Positions 50,842 through 59,044 of a DNA stretch of 64,000 nt are shown here, one piece after another. The DNA comes from Planctomycetota bacterium (lineage in GTDB: Bacteria > Planctomycetota > B15-G4): positions 1 through 64,000 of the forward strand of contig JAJDEO010000020.1 in NCBI GenBank assembly GCA_029259745.1. Reading direction: 5' to 3'. The notes beneath the pieces are model-generated. The model searched no databases, had not been told where the DNA came from, and was given only the letters and a program-made list of their open reading frames with translations. The translations under genes were made by a program, and so were the position numbers. Every line of letters starts with the position of its first letter. The first letter of the stretch is position 1.

Positions 50842-53800
50842 GTGCGACATCTCGCTTCGCTGTCGGGGCTGCTCATCGTCTGGGTGCTGAGCGCCACGGC
50901 GGCGTTCGGTCAGGCAACCGGCGCCGGGAGCAACGGCGTCGACACGGGGTGCATGTCGTGCCACGCCGGCACCGAGCAGATGCACCCTTGGCTGCCGCTG
51001 TCGTGCACGGACTGCCACGGCGGTGATGGCCTCGCGATGACGATCGACGACGCGCACGTCACGCCGCGCATCGGCTGGCCGAGCGACGAGCGCGTGCTGC
51101 CCGAAGGCTTCGACGCCGCCGCGCTGCGTTTCAGGAATCCCGGCGACCTGCGCATCGTCGACAGCACCTGCGGCCGCTGCCACGGCCAGCTGAGCGCGCA
51201 CCTCGAGAAAAGCCTGCACGGCACGACGGCCGGTCATCTCTGCGATGGGCTCTATGAGAACGGTGTCGTCTCGACGCGCGAGTCGCGCTACGGCGTGTTC
51301 GCGGTGACTGACGACGACGGTGCGCACGGGTCCCACGGCCTGGCGTCGCTCGAGGCGATCAGTTCGCTGCGGATCCCGTCGCGCCCCGACACGATCGGCG
51401 ACCACTTCATCGACCTGCCGCGCAAGCAATGCATGCAGTGCCACCTCTACTCCGAGGGGCTCGCCGTGCGCGGACGACTCGGGCACGACGGCCTGCATCG
51501 CGGCGAGGGCTGTGCGGCTTGTCACGTCGTCTACGCCGAGAACGGCCTCACGCAGACCGCCGACCCGACGGTCGACAGGCTCGAGCCGGGGCACCCGTTC
51601 AAGCACGCGCTCGTCTCGGCGCCGCCGAAGTCGACGTGTCTGTCCTGTCACGTCGGCGACGCGTCGATCGGCAACGGGTTCCGCGGCTTCGCTCAGCTCT
51701 ATCCCAACCAGCCCGCCGGCCCCGACATCCCCGGCACGACGGATCGGCTGATCGCCAACCAGTTCTTCGTCGACGACCCGCTGCTCACGCCGCCCGACGT
51801 CCACCACAGCGCGGGCATGCACTGCATCGACTGCCACGACGTCACGGACGTGATGGGCGACGGCAACATCTACGGTGCGATGGAGGACGCGGTCGGCATC
51901 GAGTGCGTCGACTGCCACGGCAGCATCACGAGCGAGGCGCGGCTGCTCAATCAGCGCGGCGTGTCCCTGCCGCACGTCGAACGCCAGGGCGACTTCGTCG
52001 TGCTGCGCGGCAAGGTCGACGGCAAGCGGCGGCGCGTCAAGCAGGTGCGCGACGTCATCGACCCCGAGCACCTCGACTACAACGAGCGCGCGGCACGGGC
52101 CATGACCGTGAACCACGACGGGCTCGAGTGCTACGCGTGTCACTCGGGCTGGAACACGAACTTCTTCGGCTTCCACTTCGACCGCAACCTCGCGTTCAGT
52201 CAGCTCGACCTCATGAAGGGACGCCGCACCGACGGACGCGTGACGACACAGGAGCGCGTCTTCGCGACGCTGCGCCACTTCACGCTCGGCGTGAACAGCG
52301 AGGGCATGATCGCGCCGTACATGGTCGGCTTCTCGACCATGGGGACCGTGCGCGGCGAGGATGGCAAGCCGCTTCCCGGTCTCGACCAGGCGCTGCCCGA
52401 GACGGCGGCCGGCATGTCGGGCATGTCGATGATCCACCACCAGACGCACACCACGCAGCGCGCGGCGCGGTCGTGTATCGAGTGTCATCGCAGCCCGACG
52501 ACGTGGGGCCTCGGCACGGGCGACGCGAACACGTCGAGCTTCGCGCTGGCACGCGGCTACGCCTTCGCCGTCGGTGAGGCGGGGCTCGACGTCGTGTTGC
52601 TCGACCGCGAGACTCCTGAGAACAGCGCCTACGTGGCACGCCTCCCGCTCGGTGGTGCGCGGCGCGTCGTGCTCGACAGCGACATCATCACGGGCCACGC
52701 GAAGACGGCGTTCGTCGTCATCGAAGGCGCGGGCGTGACGCTCGTCGACGTGCGCAATCCGGCGTTCCCCAAGGTCCGCGCGTTCGTCGCTGCCGGTGAC
52801 GCCAAGGACGTCGTGCTCGCCGGCGAGCTACTCGTGATCGCCAACGGTCGCCACGGACTGCGCATCGTCGACGTCACCGATCGTGACGCGCCGCGACTCC
52901 TCTCGGACCTCGAGACGGTCGATGCGCGCGGGCTCGCCGTGCAGTGGCCGCGCGTGCTCGTCGCCGACGGCGCCAACGGACTCGTGATCGCCGACCTTTC
53001 CACGCCGGGCTACCCGCGCATCGCGGGGCGCGTCTCCACGGCGCCGACCGTCGGCGAGAACCGCCAGGAGGGCGACGCCGAGGCCGTGGCGGCGATCTTC
53101 CAGTACGGCCGTCCGCAGGGGCACGACGCGCGCACTCAGGCGCGGGCGCTGGCCGTCGTGGCCAATGGCCGCTACGGCGTGGCGGTCGTCGACGTCACGC
53201 ACCCCGAGCGCGCGCGCGTGCTCGGCGGCATCGCGGGGGCCTACCGCAACGGGGCGCGCGCCGTCGACGTCGCGTTGGGCGGACGCTTCGAACTCGGTGA
53301 CACGGTGGGCCTGCGTCCGACGATCGAACGCGATGTCGCGTACATGCTGCTCGCGCGTGACGGTGTCGCTCGCGGCCAGCTGCTCGTGATCGACGTGACC
53401 GACCCCGAGAACCTCGAGCGTCTTTCCGACCCGGATTTCAACGGCACGGCCGGCGGACTCACGATCGCGCGCTCGTTCAACGCGCCGCAGCTCGTCACGC
53501 GCGTGCTCATGGCGCGCGACGACGGCCTCGTGTTCTTCGATGCGACGCAGTCGACGGACGCCGGCGCCGGCGCGACGCTCGGTGGGGCGTCCGAGCTGCG
53601 CGACATCGCCGTGGAGGCCTTCGCGTTCGACCGCGTCATCGACGAGACGGGACGTCAGCTCAAGGACATCAGCCACGAAGGCGCGCGCTACCTCACGCCG
53701 CAGGAGATCCACCGCGTCCTCTCCGTCCCGCGCGAGCTGCTCATCGAGAACCGCGGCACCGACGCGCGACTCACCGGAACCCCGAGCGCCGGTGGAGGCA

Positions 53801-54549
53801 TCGTCGCCGGCGGCCGCTTGGAGGCTGGCTTCAGCGATGACGAGAGCGAGGACGACCGGCGCGACCGACGCCTGCGCGGCTACCGCCTCGCACCCGACGA
53901 AGATCTCGCGCGGCTGCTGCGTCCCGTCGCCACGCTCAGCTTCGACAGCAACAACGACCGCTTCATCAGCACCGGCGAGCTGACGGCGATGCTGTTCGAC
54001 GTGCTCGATGCCAATGGCGACGGCGAGCTCGGCCCGCTCGAGTGGCCGCGTCATCCGTACCTCGATCCGAGCGAACTCGACCGCAACGACGACGGGGTCG
54101 TGTCGTCGCGCGAGATGCGGCTCGAGAGCGACGTCATGGCCGAGCTGGATGTCGACGGTGACGGTCGCGCCTCGCTCGCCGAGTGGCCGTGGGCCGTCGA
54201 CGATGTGCCCTGGCCGTCGCTGATGTACACCTCGCTCGAGTACCTGCTTACACTGCAACGCGACTCGCGCTTCGACGGGCGCCGGCCCGGTTTCTGGGAT
54301 TCCTTCGGCGTCGACCGCGACCAGGAGGGGACGTTGAACGAGCAGCAGCTACAGCGTCGCATCGACCTGGCGCTCGCCGCGCCGATCATCGACGTACGCG
54401 GCGTGCGCGCCGTGGGCGGGTTTATCGAGCGTTGGGACGTCGATGGCGATGGCGCCGTCGAGCCGGCCGAGTATGCGCCCTTCGCACGCGTCGCCGAACG
54501 CTGCGATACGAACCGCGATGGCCGCATCGATCGGCGCGACGCCAAATGA
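50842..54549 (+). CDS. Giant decaheme cytochrome fused to a LVIVD-type propeller and EF-hand tail
   Basis: GTG 50842 starts a 1235-residue exported protein (signal LASLSGLLIVWVLSATAAFG). Residues 30-560 hold ten CxxCH heme sites: CMSCH, CTDCH, CGRCH, CMQCH, CAACH, CLSCH, CIDCH, CVDCH, CYACH and CIECH. Residues 570-900 contain repeats of the type 'VDVTDRDAPRL', 'ADLSTPGYPRI', 'IDVTDPENLERL', matching LVIVD propellers. The last 260 residues have six EF-hand-like loops (DANGDGELGPLE, DRNDDGVVSSRE, DVDGDGRASLAE, DVDGDGAVEPAE, DTNRDGRIDRRD and a weaker DSNNDRFIST). It is likely a periplasmic or surface electron-transfer protein responsive to calcium. ATGA couples it to the FGE-like gene. Confidence 0.88.
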   Translation: MRHLASLSGLLIVWVLSATAAFGQATGAGSNGVDTGCMSCHAGTEQMHPWLPLSCTDCHGGDGLAMTIDDAHVTPRIGWPSDERVLPEGFDAAALRFRNPGDLRIVDSTCGRCHGQLSAHLEKSLHGTTAGHLCDGLYENGVVSTRESRYGVFAVTDDDGAHGSHGLASLEAISSLRIPSRPDTIGDHFIDLPRKQCMQCHLYSEGLAVRGRLGHDGLHRGEGCAACHVVYAENGLTQTADPTVDRLEPGHPFKHALVSAPPKSTCLSCHVGDASIGNGFRGFAQLYPNQPAGPDIPGTTDRLIANQFFVDDPLLTPPDVHHSAGMHCIDCHDVTDVMGDGNIYGAMEDAVGIECVDCHGSITSEARLLNQRGVSLPHVERQGDFVVLRGKVDGKRRRVKQVRDVIDPEHLDYNERAARAMTVNHDGLECYACHSGWNTNFFGFHFDRNLAFSQLDLMKGRRTDGRVTTQERVFATLRHFTLGVNSEGMIAPYMVGFSTMGTVRGEDGKPLPGLDQALPETAAGMSGMSMIHHQTHTTQRAARSCIECHRSPTTWGLGTGDANTSSFALARGYAFAVGEAGLDVVLLDRETPENSAYVARLPLGGARRVVLDSDIITGHAKTAFVVIEGAGVTLVDVRNPAFPKVRAFVAAGDAKDVVLAGELLVIANGRHGLRIVDVTDRDAPRLLSDLETVDARGLAVQWPRVLVADGANGLVIADLSTPGYPRIAGRVSTAPTVGENRQEGDAEAVAAIFQYGRPQGHDARTQARALAVVANGRYGVAVVDVTHPERARVLGGIAGAYRNGARAVDVALGGRFELGDTVGLRPTIERDVAYMLLARDGVARGQLLVIDVTDPENLERLSDPDFNGTAGGLTIARSFNAPQLVTRVLMARDDGLVFFDATQSTDAGAGATLGGASELRDIAVEAFAFDRVIDETGRQLKDISHEGARYLTPQEIHRVLSVPRELLIENRGTDARLTGTPSAGGGIVAGGRLEAGFSDDESEDDRRDRRLRGYRLAPDEDLARLLRPVATLSFDSNNDRFISTGELTAMLFDVLDANGDGELGPLEWPRHPYLDPSELDRNDDGVVSSREMRLESDVMAELDVDGDGRASLAEWPWAVDDVPWPSLMYTSLEYLLTLQRDSRFDGRRPGFWDSFGVDRDQEGTLNEQQLQRRIDLALAAPIIDVRGVRAVGGFIERWDVDGDGAVEPAEYAPFARVAERCDTNRDGRIDRRDAK

Positions 54550-55595
54550 AGGCGCTGCTCGTCACGCTCGTTGCCAACACGCTGCTCGCCGCCTGCACCG
54601 AGGCGCCACGCGACACCGCGTCGCAGTCGTCCGGCGTTGTTGCCGAGGCGCCCTCTGCCGGCGATGTGCGCGACGGCATGGCGTGGGTCCCGTCTGGCAC
54701 GTACCTCATGGGCTCGGAGGACGCCACGTGGGCGCGACCCGACGAGGGCCCGGCGCACATCGTCGACGTCGACGGTTTCTGGATGGACGTCACGGAGGTG
54801 ACGGTCGCGCAGTTCGCCGAGTTCGTCGAGGCCACGGGTTACCTCACGACGGCCGAGCGTCCGACGCGTTGGGAGGACCTCGCTGCGCAGCTTCCGCCGG
54901 GCACACCGAAGCCGGGTCCCGAGGCCTTCGAGCCCGGCGCGCTCGTCTTCACGGCTCCAAGCGGAACGAACGGCTTGTCCGACGTAGGCCAGTGGTGGAA
55001 CTGGACGCCGGGCGCGAGCTGGCGTGCTCCCGAGGGCCCAGGCAGTTCGCTCGACGGACGCGACGACGAGCCCGTCGTGCAGGTGAGTTGGGACGACGCC
55101 ATCGCCTACTGCGAATGGGCGGGCAAGCGCCTGCCGACGGAGGCCGAGTGGGAGTGGGCCGCCCGCGGCGGTCTCGACGCGCCGACCTATCCCTGGGGCA
55201 ACGAACGCATCGACACCGGCGACGTCAAAGCCAACTCATGGCAGGGCCGTTTCCCCGTCCGCAACGACGCCCGCGACGGCTTCCCCGGCGTGGCACCCGT
55301 CGCGAGCTTCGCGCCGAACGGCTACGGCCTGCACGACATGGCCGGCAATGTCTGGGAGTGGTGCGCCGACTTCTACCGTCACGACGCCTACGCCACAGCG
55401 GCCCGTGACAACCCCCAAGGCCCGGCCACGAGCCTCGACCCCGCCGAACCCCACATCCCCAAGCGCGTCCAACGCGGAGGCTCCTTCCTCTGCCACGACG
55501 GCTACTGCTCCGGCTACCGCGTCACGGCCCGCATGAAGACGAGCCCCGACACGGGCCTCTCGCACGCCGGATTCCGCTGCGTGCGGGATGAGTAG
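54546..55595 (+). CDS. Formylglycine-generating enzyme (FGE/SUMF1) family lipoprotein
   Basis: ATG 54546 overlaps the decaheme stop. The 349-residue product has a lipoprotein signal (LLVTLVANTLLAAC) and a complete FGE domain: MAWVPSGTYLMGSE, GFWMDVTEVTVAQFAEFVEATGY, VSWDDAIAYCEWAGKRLPTEAEWEWAARGG, GLHDMAGNVWEWCAD and GGSFLCHDGYCSGYRVTARM. The two Cys in SFLCHDGYC match the copper-binding active-site pair of true FGE, so it may convert Cys to formylglycine in exported sulfatases. No Cys-type sulfatase is present in this window. An alternative is a carrier or binding role for the decaheme complex. Confidence 0.88.
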   Translation: MKALLVTLVANTLLAACTEAPRDTASQSSGVVAEAPSAGDVRDGMAWVPSGTYLMGSEDATWARPDEGPAHIVDVDGFWMDVTEVTVAQFAEFVEATGYLTTAERPTRWEDLAAQLPPGTPKPGPEAFEPGALVFTAPSGTNGLSDVGQWWNWTPGASWRAPEGPGSSLDGRDDEPVVQVSWDDAIAYCEWAGKRLPTEAEWEWAARGGLDAPTYPWGNERIDTGDVKANSWQGRFPVRNDARDGFPGVAPVASFAPNGYGLHDMAGNVWEWCADFYRHDAYATAARDNPQGPATSLDPAEPHIPKRVQRGGSFLCHDGYCSGYRVTARMKTSPDTGLSHAGFRCVRDE

Positions 55596-55596
55596 G

Positions 55597-56034
55597 TCAG
55601 TTCAGGCGATGGCGACTCCGGCCAACTGGTTCCCGCAGCATTTGCACGAAGACATCGCGCAGCGCGTGTTGTTCGTCTGTCTCGTACTTACCAATCTCGT
55701 CGATGAGGCGCGTCAGGCGAGACGTCGTCTCCCGATCCCCTTGGAGTGCGAGGACTTCACTCCTCAGGTGTCCAAGTTCGGTGTCCTTCTGGCGACAGAG
55801 CGATGCAAGGTCTTCGATCTCAACTCGTAGGCTGCGGTTCATGGTAACGAGGTCGCTTGACGACTCGCGTTGAAGGCGCTCAATCGTGATTTGCCGGTCA
55901 TGCAGTTGCGATTTCAGCCCGTCGATCTGTGACGAGAGGTTCGAGACGGTGCTCTTGAAGAGGAATGCTGTTGCGGCAAGCGCCAAGCCGACAAAGCCCA
56001 CCAATACGCTCAGAAGATTTGTATAGATGTTCAT
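55597..56034 (-). CDS. Membrane-anchored coiled-coil protein
   Basis: The 145-residue product has one N-terminal helix (LLSVLVGFVGLALAATAFLF) and a long heptad region (LSSQIDGLKSQLHDRQITIERLQRE through DRETTSRLTRLIDEIG). It is the last gene of the XRE/ImmA operon, three bases after the protease gene stop. Function unknown; it could be a membrane sensor or effector of the module. Confidence 0.7.
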   Translation of the reverse strand: MNIYTNLLSVLVGFVGLALAATAFLFKSTVSNLSSQIDGLKSQLHDRQITIERLQRESSSDLVTMNRSLRVEIEDLASLCRQKDTELGHLRSEVLALQGDRETTSRLTRLIDEIGKYETDEQHALRDVFVQMLREPVGRSRHRLN

Positions 56035-56037
56035 AGG

Positions 56038-56766
56038 CTAGAGGTACCGGCCGAGTCGCTCGTCGATCTTGGGTAGGAAGTTCTGGAGTCCGGTGGCAAG
56101 TCCAGGCTCCATGTCGGAGATGAGGTCGGTCATTGAACGGCCACCGATCGCGACATTGTCCTTCTCTCGTTCAGCACGGAGTTCCGCCGAGCGTGTGTAT
56201 CCATGCGTTTCTCTATAGAGATGGCACCGAGCGGCGACGAGGTCGAGGGTGATGTTGTGGTTGCGTGCGATCGATGTTGTTGGGATCCAAATACCTCGCT
56301 CAACCTCATCGTGAAGGAAGTCGTCCGGGATCAGAATGGCGAGGGCGAGAACATCCGCTTCAACTTCCTGGTCCTGTGCGTAGATCATCTGCTCCAGGCG
56401 ACCGTTCGGATGCGTGGTCTCCGAGAAGCCAGCGGCGGCGAATCCCGGAGAATCTAGGTGCCCGCGTACGATGTGAGCGATCTCATGCGCTAGGACGAAG
56501 CTGTACTGAGGGTTGTCGCTGTGCCGTAGATCCGGGGAAAGAACAATGAACGGCTTTCCTTGGACGTCGATGCTTGCTCCGAGGCGCTTTCCAGGAAGCT
56601 CCTCATATGCGATGCGGATCTTCTGGCGAGCGCACCAGCGTGAAAGTTGTGGCGCCGTCTTAGGAGCGTTTCCGGCAATGAGTGACTTTACTCCGGTGTC
56701 GCGTTGCGAGAGCTCTTTGAGGGCGATGTGAAAGGTACGCACCGCTCGATGTGCTGGGTACCTCAT
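56038..56766 (-). CDS. ImmA/IrrE-family metalloprotease
   Basis: The 242-residue protein contains FVLAHEIAHIVRGH, an HExxH zinc motif, followed by EVEADVLALAILIPDDF with the third ligand, as in ImmA/IrrE peptidases. Such proteases typically cleave a partner XRE-family repressor to relieve repression, in mobile elements (ImmA/ImmR) or radiation responses (IrrE/DdrO). The start overlaps the upstream stop as ATGA, and an XRE regulator lies two genes upstream, which fits this logic. Confidence 0.88.
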   Translation of the reverse strand: MRYPAHRAVRTFHIALKELSQRDTGVKSLIAGNAPKTAPQLSRWCARQKIRIAYEELPGKRLGASIDVQGKPFIVLSPDLRHSDNPQYSFVLAHEIAHIVRGHLDSPGFAAAGFSETTHPNGRLEQMIYAQDQEVEADVLALAILIPDDFLHDEVERGIWIPTTSIARNHNITLDLVAARCHLYRETHGYTRSAELRAEREKDNVAIGGRSMTDLISDMEPGLATGLQNFLPKIDERLGRYL

Positions 56767-57164
56767 TCCTGGTCTCCGCGCGACTGGATATAGACGAGCT
56801 TCTCGTAGAGTCGCTTGAACTCACCGAACTGGGCGCGTGAGGGGCTGTCGACTCCCATCGCGGAGAAGTACGTGGTCGCTCGTAGTTCAAGCGCTTCGCG
56901 CGAGATTCCGAAGAGAAACCAAATGCTCCAGCGCATGCCGCGGCGAATCGCATCGATCTCAGCTGCGCTCGGCATTTCACCGTTGGCGATGATGCGCACG
57001 CGATCCTGGTCGATGCCGGTGGCCAGTGAGAAATTTTCTATGGACTCCCTTGGTCCATTGCCTCGGTCACCTTCGACCTTGAGATGCCAGAAGATGATCT
57101 GGGAAGGACGTGGATGCTCAATCTGATATCGACGATCCCAGTATTCCTCCTCTTGACGCCTCAT
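56763..57164 (-). CDS. Small HTH-like protein of the XRE/ImmA operon
   Basis: ATG 57164 (MRRQEEEYWDRRYQIEHP) has GGAG upstream and gives 133 residues, overlapping the XRE gene by 47 bases. Helices of the type FSLATGIDQDRVRIIANGEMPSAAEIDAIRRG look like a degenerate Cro/C1 HTH, and a C-terminal helical region follows. It may modulate the XRE repressor or the protease. The family is not certain. Confidence 0.6.
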   Translation of the reverse strand: MRRQEEEYWDRRYQIEHPRPSQIIFWHLKVEGDRGNGPRESIENFSLATGIDQDRVRIIANGEMPSAAEIDAIRRGMRWSIWFLFGISREALELRATTYFSAMGVDSPSRAQFGEFKRLYEKLVYIQSRGDQE

Positions 57165-57591
57165 CGGACGGCTCCACGTGGAGAGTGAGGAGTTGGCTGA
57201 GTGCGACAATAACTGCTACCCGCTTTCCTTCGTTGAATCTTGCGATGAATGCGCATAGTTCCTGGAACTCCGGGAGTGGCATGAGAGAGGTCACATCGCT
57301 CTCAGGCGAGCTGTCGAGGGCGTCGCGCGGAAGAAGCTGCGCCGGAGTGATGGCGTAGGCACGACAGATCAAGAGCAGTCGGTCGGAAGGGACGGCCGTC
57401 GTCCCTCGCTCGTAGTTCAGGAGCGTGGACTTACTCACGCGGAACCCGAGGAGGTCGGTCGCTGCATCGAGTGAGATGCCGCGACGAAGTCGCTCTTCCC
57501 GAAGCCGGTCGGCGATGTACCGGCGGACCCGTTCTTGGTCGTCTGCTGACGGGGTCGGTGGCGAAGGAGTGTCTTTGGTGGCCAGTGTCAT
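57118..57591 (-). CDS. XRE-family (Cro/C1 HTH) transcriptional regulator
   Basis: In the 157-residue product residues 20-85 form a clear XRE domain: YIADRLREERLRRGISLDAATDLLGFRVSKSTLLNYERGTTAVPSD. The C-terminal 60 residues resemble the oligomerisation or cleavage region of ImmR/DdrO-type repressors. It is first in the operon with an HTH-like protein and an ImmA/IrrE protease, so it is the likely protease target. A perfect palindrome lies 32 bases before the start. Confidence 0.9.
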   Translation of the reverse strand: MTLATKDTPSPPTPSADDQERVRRYIADRLREERLRRGISLDAATDLLGFRVSKSTLLNYERGTTAVPSDRLLLICRAYAITPAQLLPRDALDSSPESDVTSLMPLPEFQELCAFIARFNEGKRVAVIVALSQLLTLHVEPSDEASRGGILGSSISD

Positions 57592-57622
57592 TGCTCTTCC
57601 GGTGGCGGGGTCATGGATCAGC

Positions 57623-57635
57623 GAACACGCTGTTC
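57623..57635. promoter_or_regulatory. Palindrome GAACA-CGC-TGTTC, candidate XRE operator
   Basis: A perfect 5-bp inverted repeat with a 3-base centre lies 32 bases upstream of the XRE start, where a C1-type repressor would block its own promoter. Two TTGACA sequences 20 bases apart on the minus strand lie just upstream and could be -35 elements, though a good -10 was not found. Confidence 0.45.
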
Positions 57636-57919
57636 AAAAAACTGTCAAGCGCGAAGCCGTATTGTCAAAATATCGAACGCCAGGGGCGGTGGCTGATTAT
57701 GCGTGAAGGTAGATGCGTGCCTGTGGAATGGGCGTTCCACGGTGATTAGTGCTTCGGTAGTGGGGTACGGGCTCCGAGAGATGCTGGGGTTGTTCCGGCA
57801 CGTAGCGCCCCCCTCGCCGCGGTTTGAGTTGCAGCAGGCATTTGAAATGTGCACTTCGCGCGCAATCTGGGGCTCTCGCGGCCATCCTCGGAGCCGCTCT
57901 GTGCGCCCGGGCCACCCAT

Positions 57920-57948
57920 GGAACGCTTACCTTGCCGCGCGTTATGAT
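57920..57948 (+). promoter_or_regulatory. Candidate promoter of the lipA-pdh operon (possibly ECF-type)
   Basis: GGAAC (57920-57924) is followed after 16 bases by GTTATGAT (57941-57948). GGAAC-N16-GTT fits several ECF sigma factor promoters, while TATGAT (57943-57948) alone is a good sigma-70 -10 without a matching -35. It lies 92 bases before the lipA GTG. Confidence 0.35.
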
Positions 57949-58039
57949 GACGGGCTGTCCCGAGGGCGCTTAGCGGCAACCTCGGGCAGCGTCGGTGGCG
58001 TGCTATGGAGCGCCTCCGACACCCAGCCCGGAGCACCTC

Positions 58040-59044
58040 GTGGACGACATCACCGACACCGACCAGCACACCGACGAGGCCCCGGCCTCCGCGGCAGCCG
58101 TGCGTCGGACGCGCACCGGGCCGCTGGGCCCGAAGCCGGAGTGGCTGAAGATCCGCGTGCCGTCGGGCGAGAACTACACGCGCATCAAGGGCGCCCTGCG
58201 CGAGCGCGGGCTCCACACGGTCTGCGAAGAGGCCCGCTGCCCGAACGTCGAGGAGTGCTGGGGTGGGGGCACGGCGACGCTGATGCTCATGGGCGACACC
58301 TGCACGCGCGGGTGCTCGTTCTGCGCCGTGAAAACAGCGCGCAAGGGCCAGCCGCTGGATGTCGACGAGCCGGCCAAGTCGGCCGAGCAGGTGGCGTTGA
58401 TGGAGCTGGAGTACGTCGTGCTGACGTCGGTCGACCGCGATGATCTCGACGACGGCGGGGCCTCGCACTTCGCCGAGACGGTACGCGCCGTCCGCGAGCG
58501 CAACCCCGAGACGCTGATCGAGGTCTTGATCCCCGACTTCGCTGGCAGCGCCGAGGCGCTCGAGGTGCTCGTCGATTCCAAGCCCGACGTCGTCGCCCAG
58601 AACCTCGAAACCGTCGAGCGCCTGACGCACCCCGTGCGCGACCCGCGCGCCGGCTACCAGAGCACGCTCGACGTGCTGCGGCGCGTCAAGGAGATCGACG
58701 CGACGCGCATGACGAAGTCGTCGATCATGCTCGGTCTCGGTGAGCGCCCCGACGAAGTGCGCGCCGCCATGCGCGACCTGCGCGCCGCCGCCGTCGACTT
58801 CCTGACCTTTGGCCAGTACCTCGCGCCGTCGCGGCGCCACCACCCGGTGATCGACTACGTCACGCCTGATGCCTTCGACGCCTGGCGTGTCGAGGGCGAG
58901 GAGCTCGGCTTCCGCTACGTCGCCTCGGGCCCGCTCGTGCGCAGCAGCTACCGCGCCGGCGAGTTCGCGATCCGCGCTGTCTTTGCAGAGCGCGACGCAC
59001 ACAAAACACAAGCAACTGACTCGGAACTTCGGAGACCTGCATGA
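58040..59044 (+). CDS. lipA: Lipoyl synthase
   Basis: LipA inserts two sulfurs into octanoyl-carrier domains. GGAG six bases before GTG 58040 decides the start. The 334-residue protein has the auxiliary-cluster motif CEEARCPNVEEC (Cx4Cx5C), the radical-SAM motif CTRGCSFC (Cx3Cx2C), TSVDRDDLDDGG and the C-terminal RSSYRAGEF with the auxiliary-cluster Ser ligand. The first 40 residues are an acidic extension. It overlaps the E1-alpha gene by ATGA, which places lipoate insertion and the lipoyl-dependent complex in one operon. Confidence 0.96.
   Translation: MDDITDTDQHTDEAPASAAAVRRTRTGPLGPKPEWLKIRVPSGENYTRIKGALRERGLHTVCEEARCPNVEECWGGGTATLMLMGDTCTRGCSFCAVKTARKGQPLDVDEPAKSAEQVALMELEYVVLTSVDRDDLDDGGASHFAETVRAVRERNPETLIEVLIPDFAGSAEALEVLVDSKPDVVAQNLETVERLTHPVRDPRAGYQSTLDVLRRVKEIDATRMTKSSIMLGLGERPDEVRAAMRDLRAAAVDFLTFGQYLAPSRRHHPVIDYVTPDAFDAWRVEGEELGFRYVASGPLVRSSYRAGEFAIRAVFAERDAHKTQATDSELRRPA

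Larger units (their letters stand above)
57592..58039. other. Divergent intergenic region between the XRE operon and lipA
   Basis: These 448 bases are less GC-rich than the average here and hold no supported gene. They contain a candidate XRE operator (57623-57635), two TTGACA boxes on the minus strand (57643-57648, 57663-57668) and a candidate promoter for lipA (57920-57948). Confidence 0.6.
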
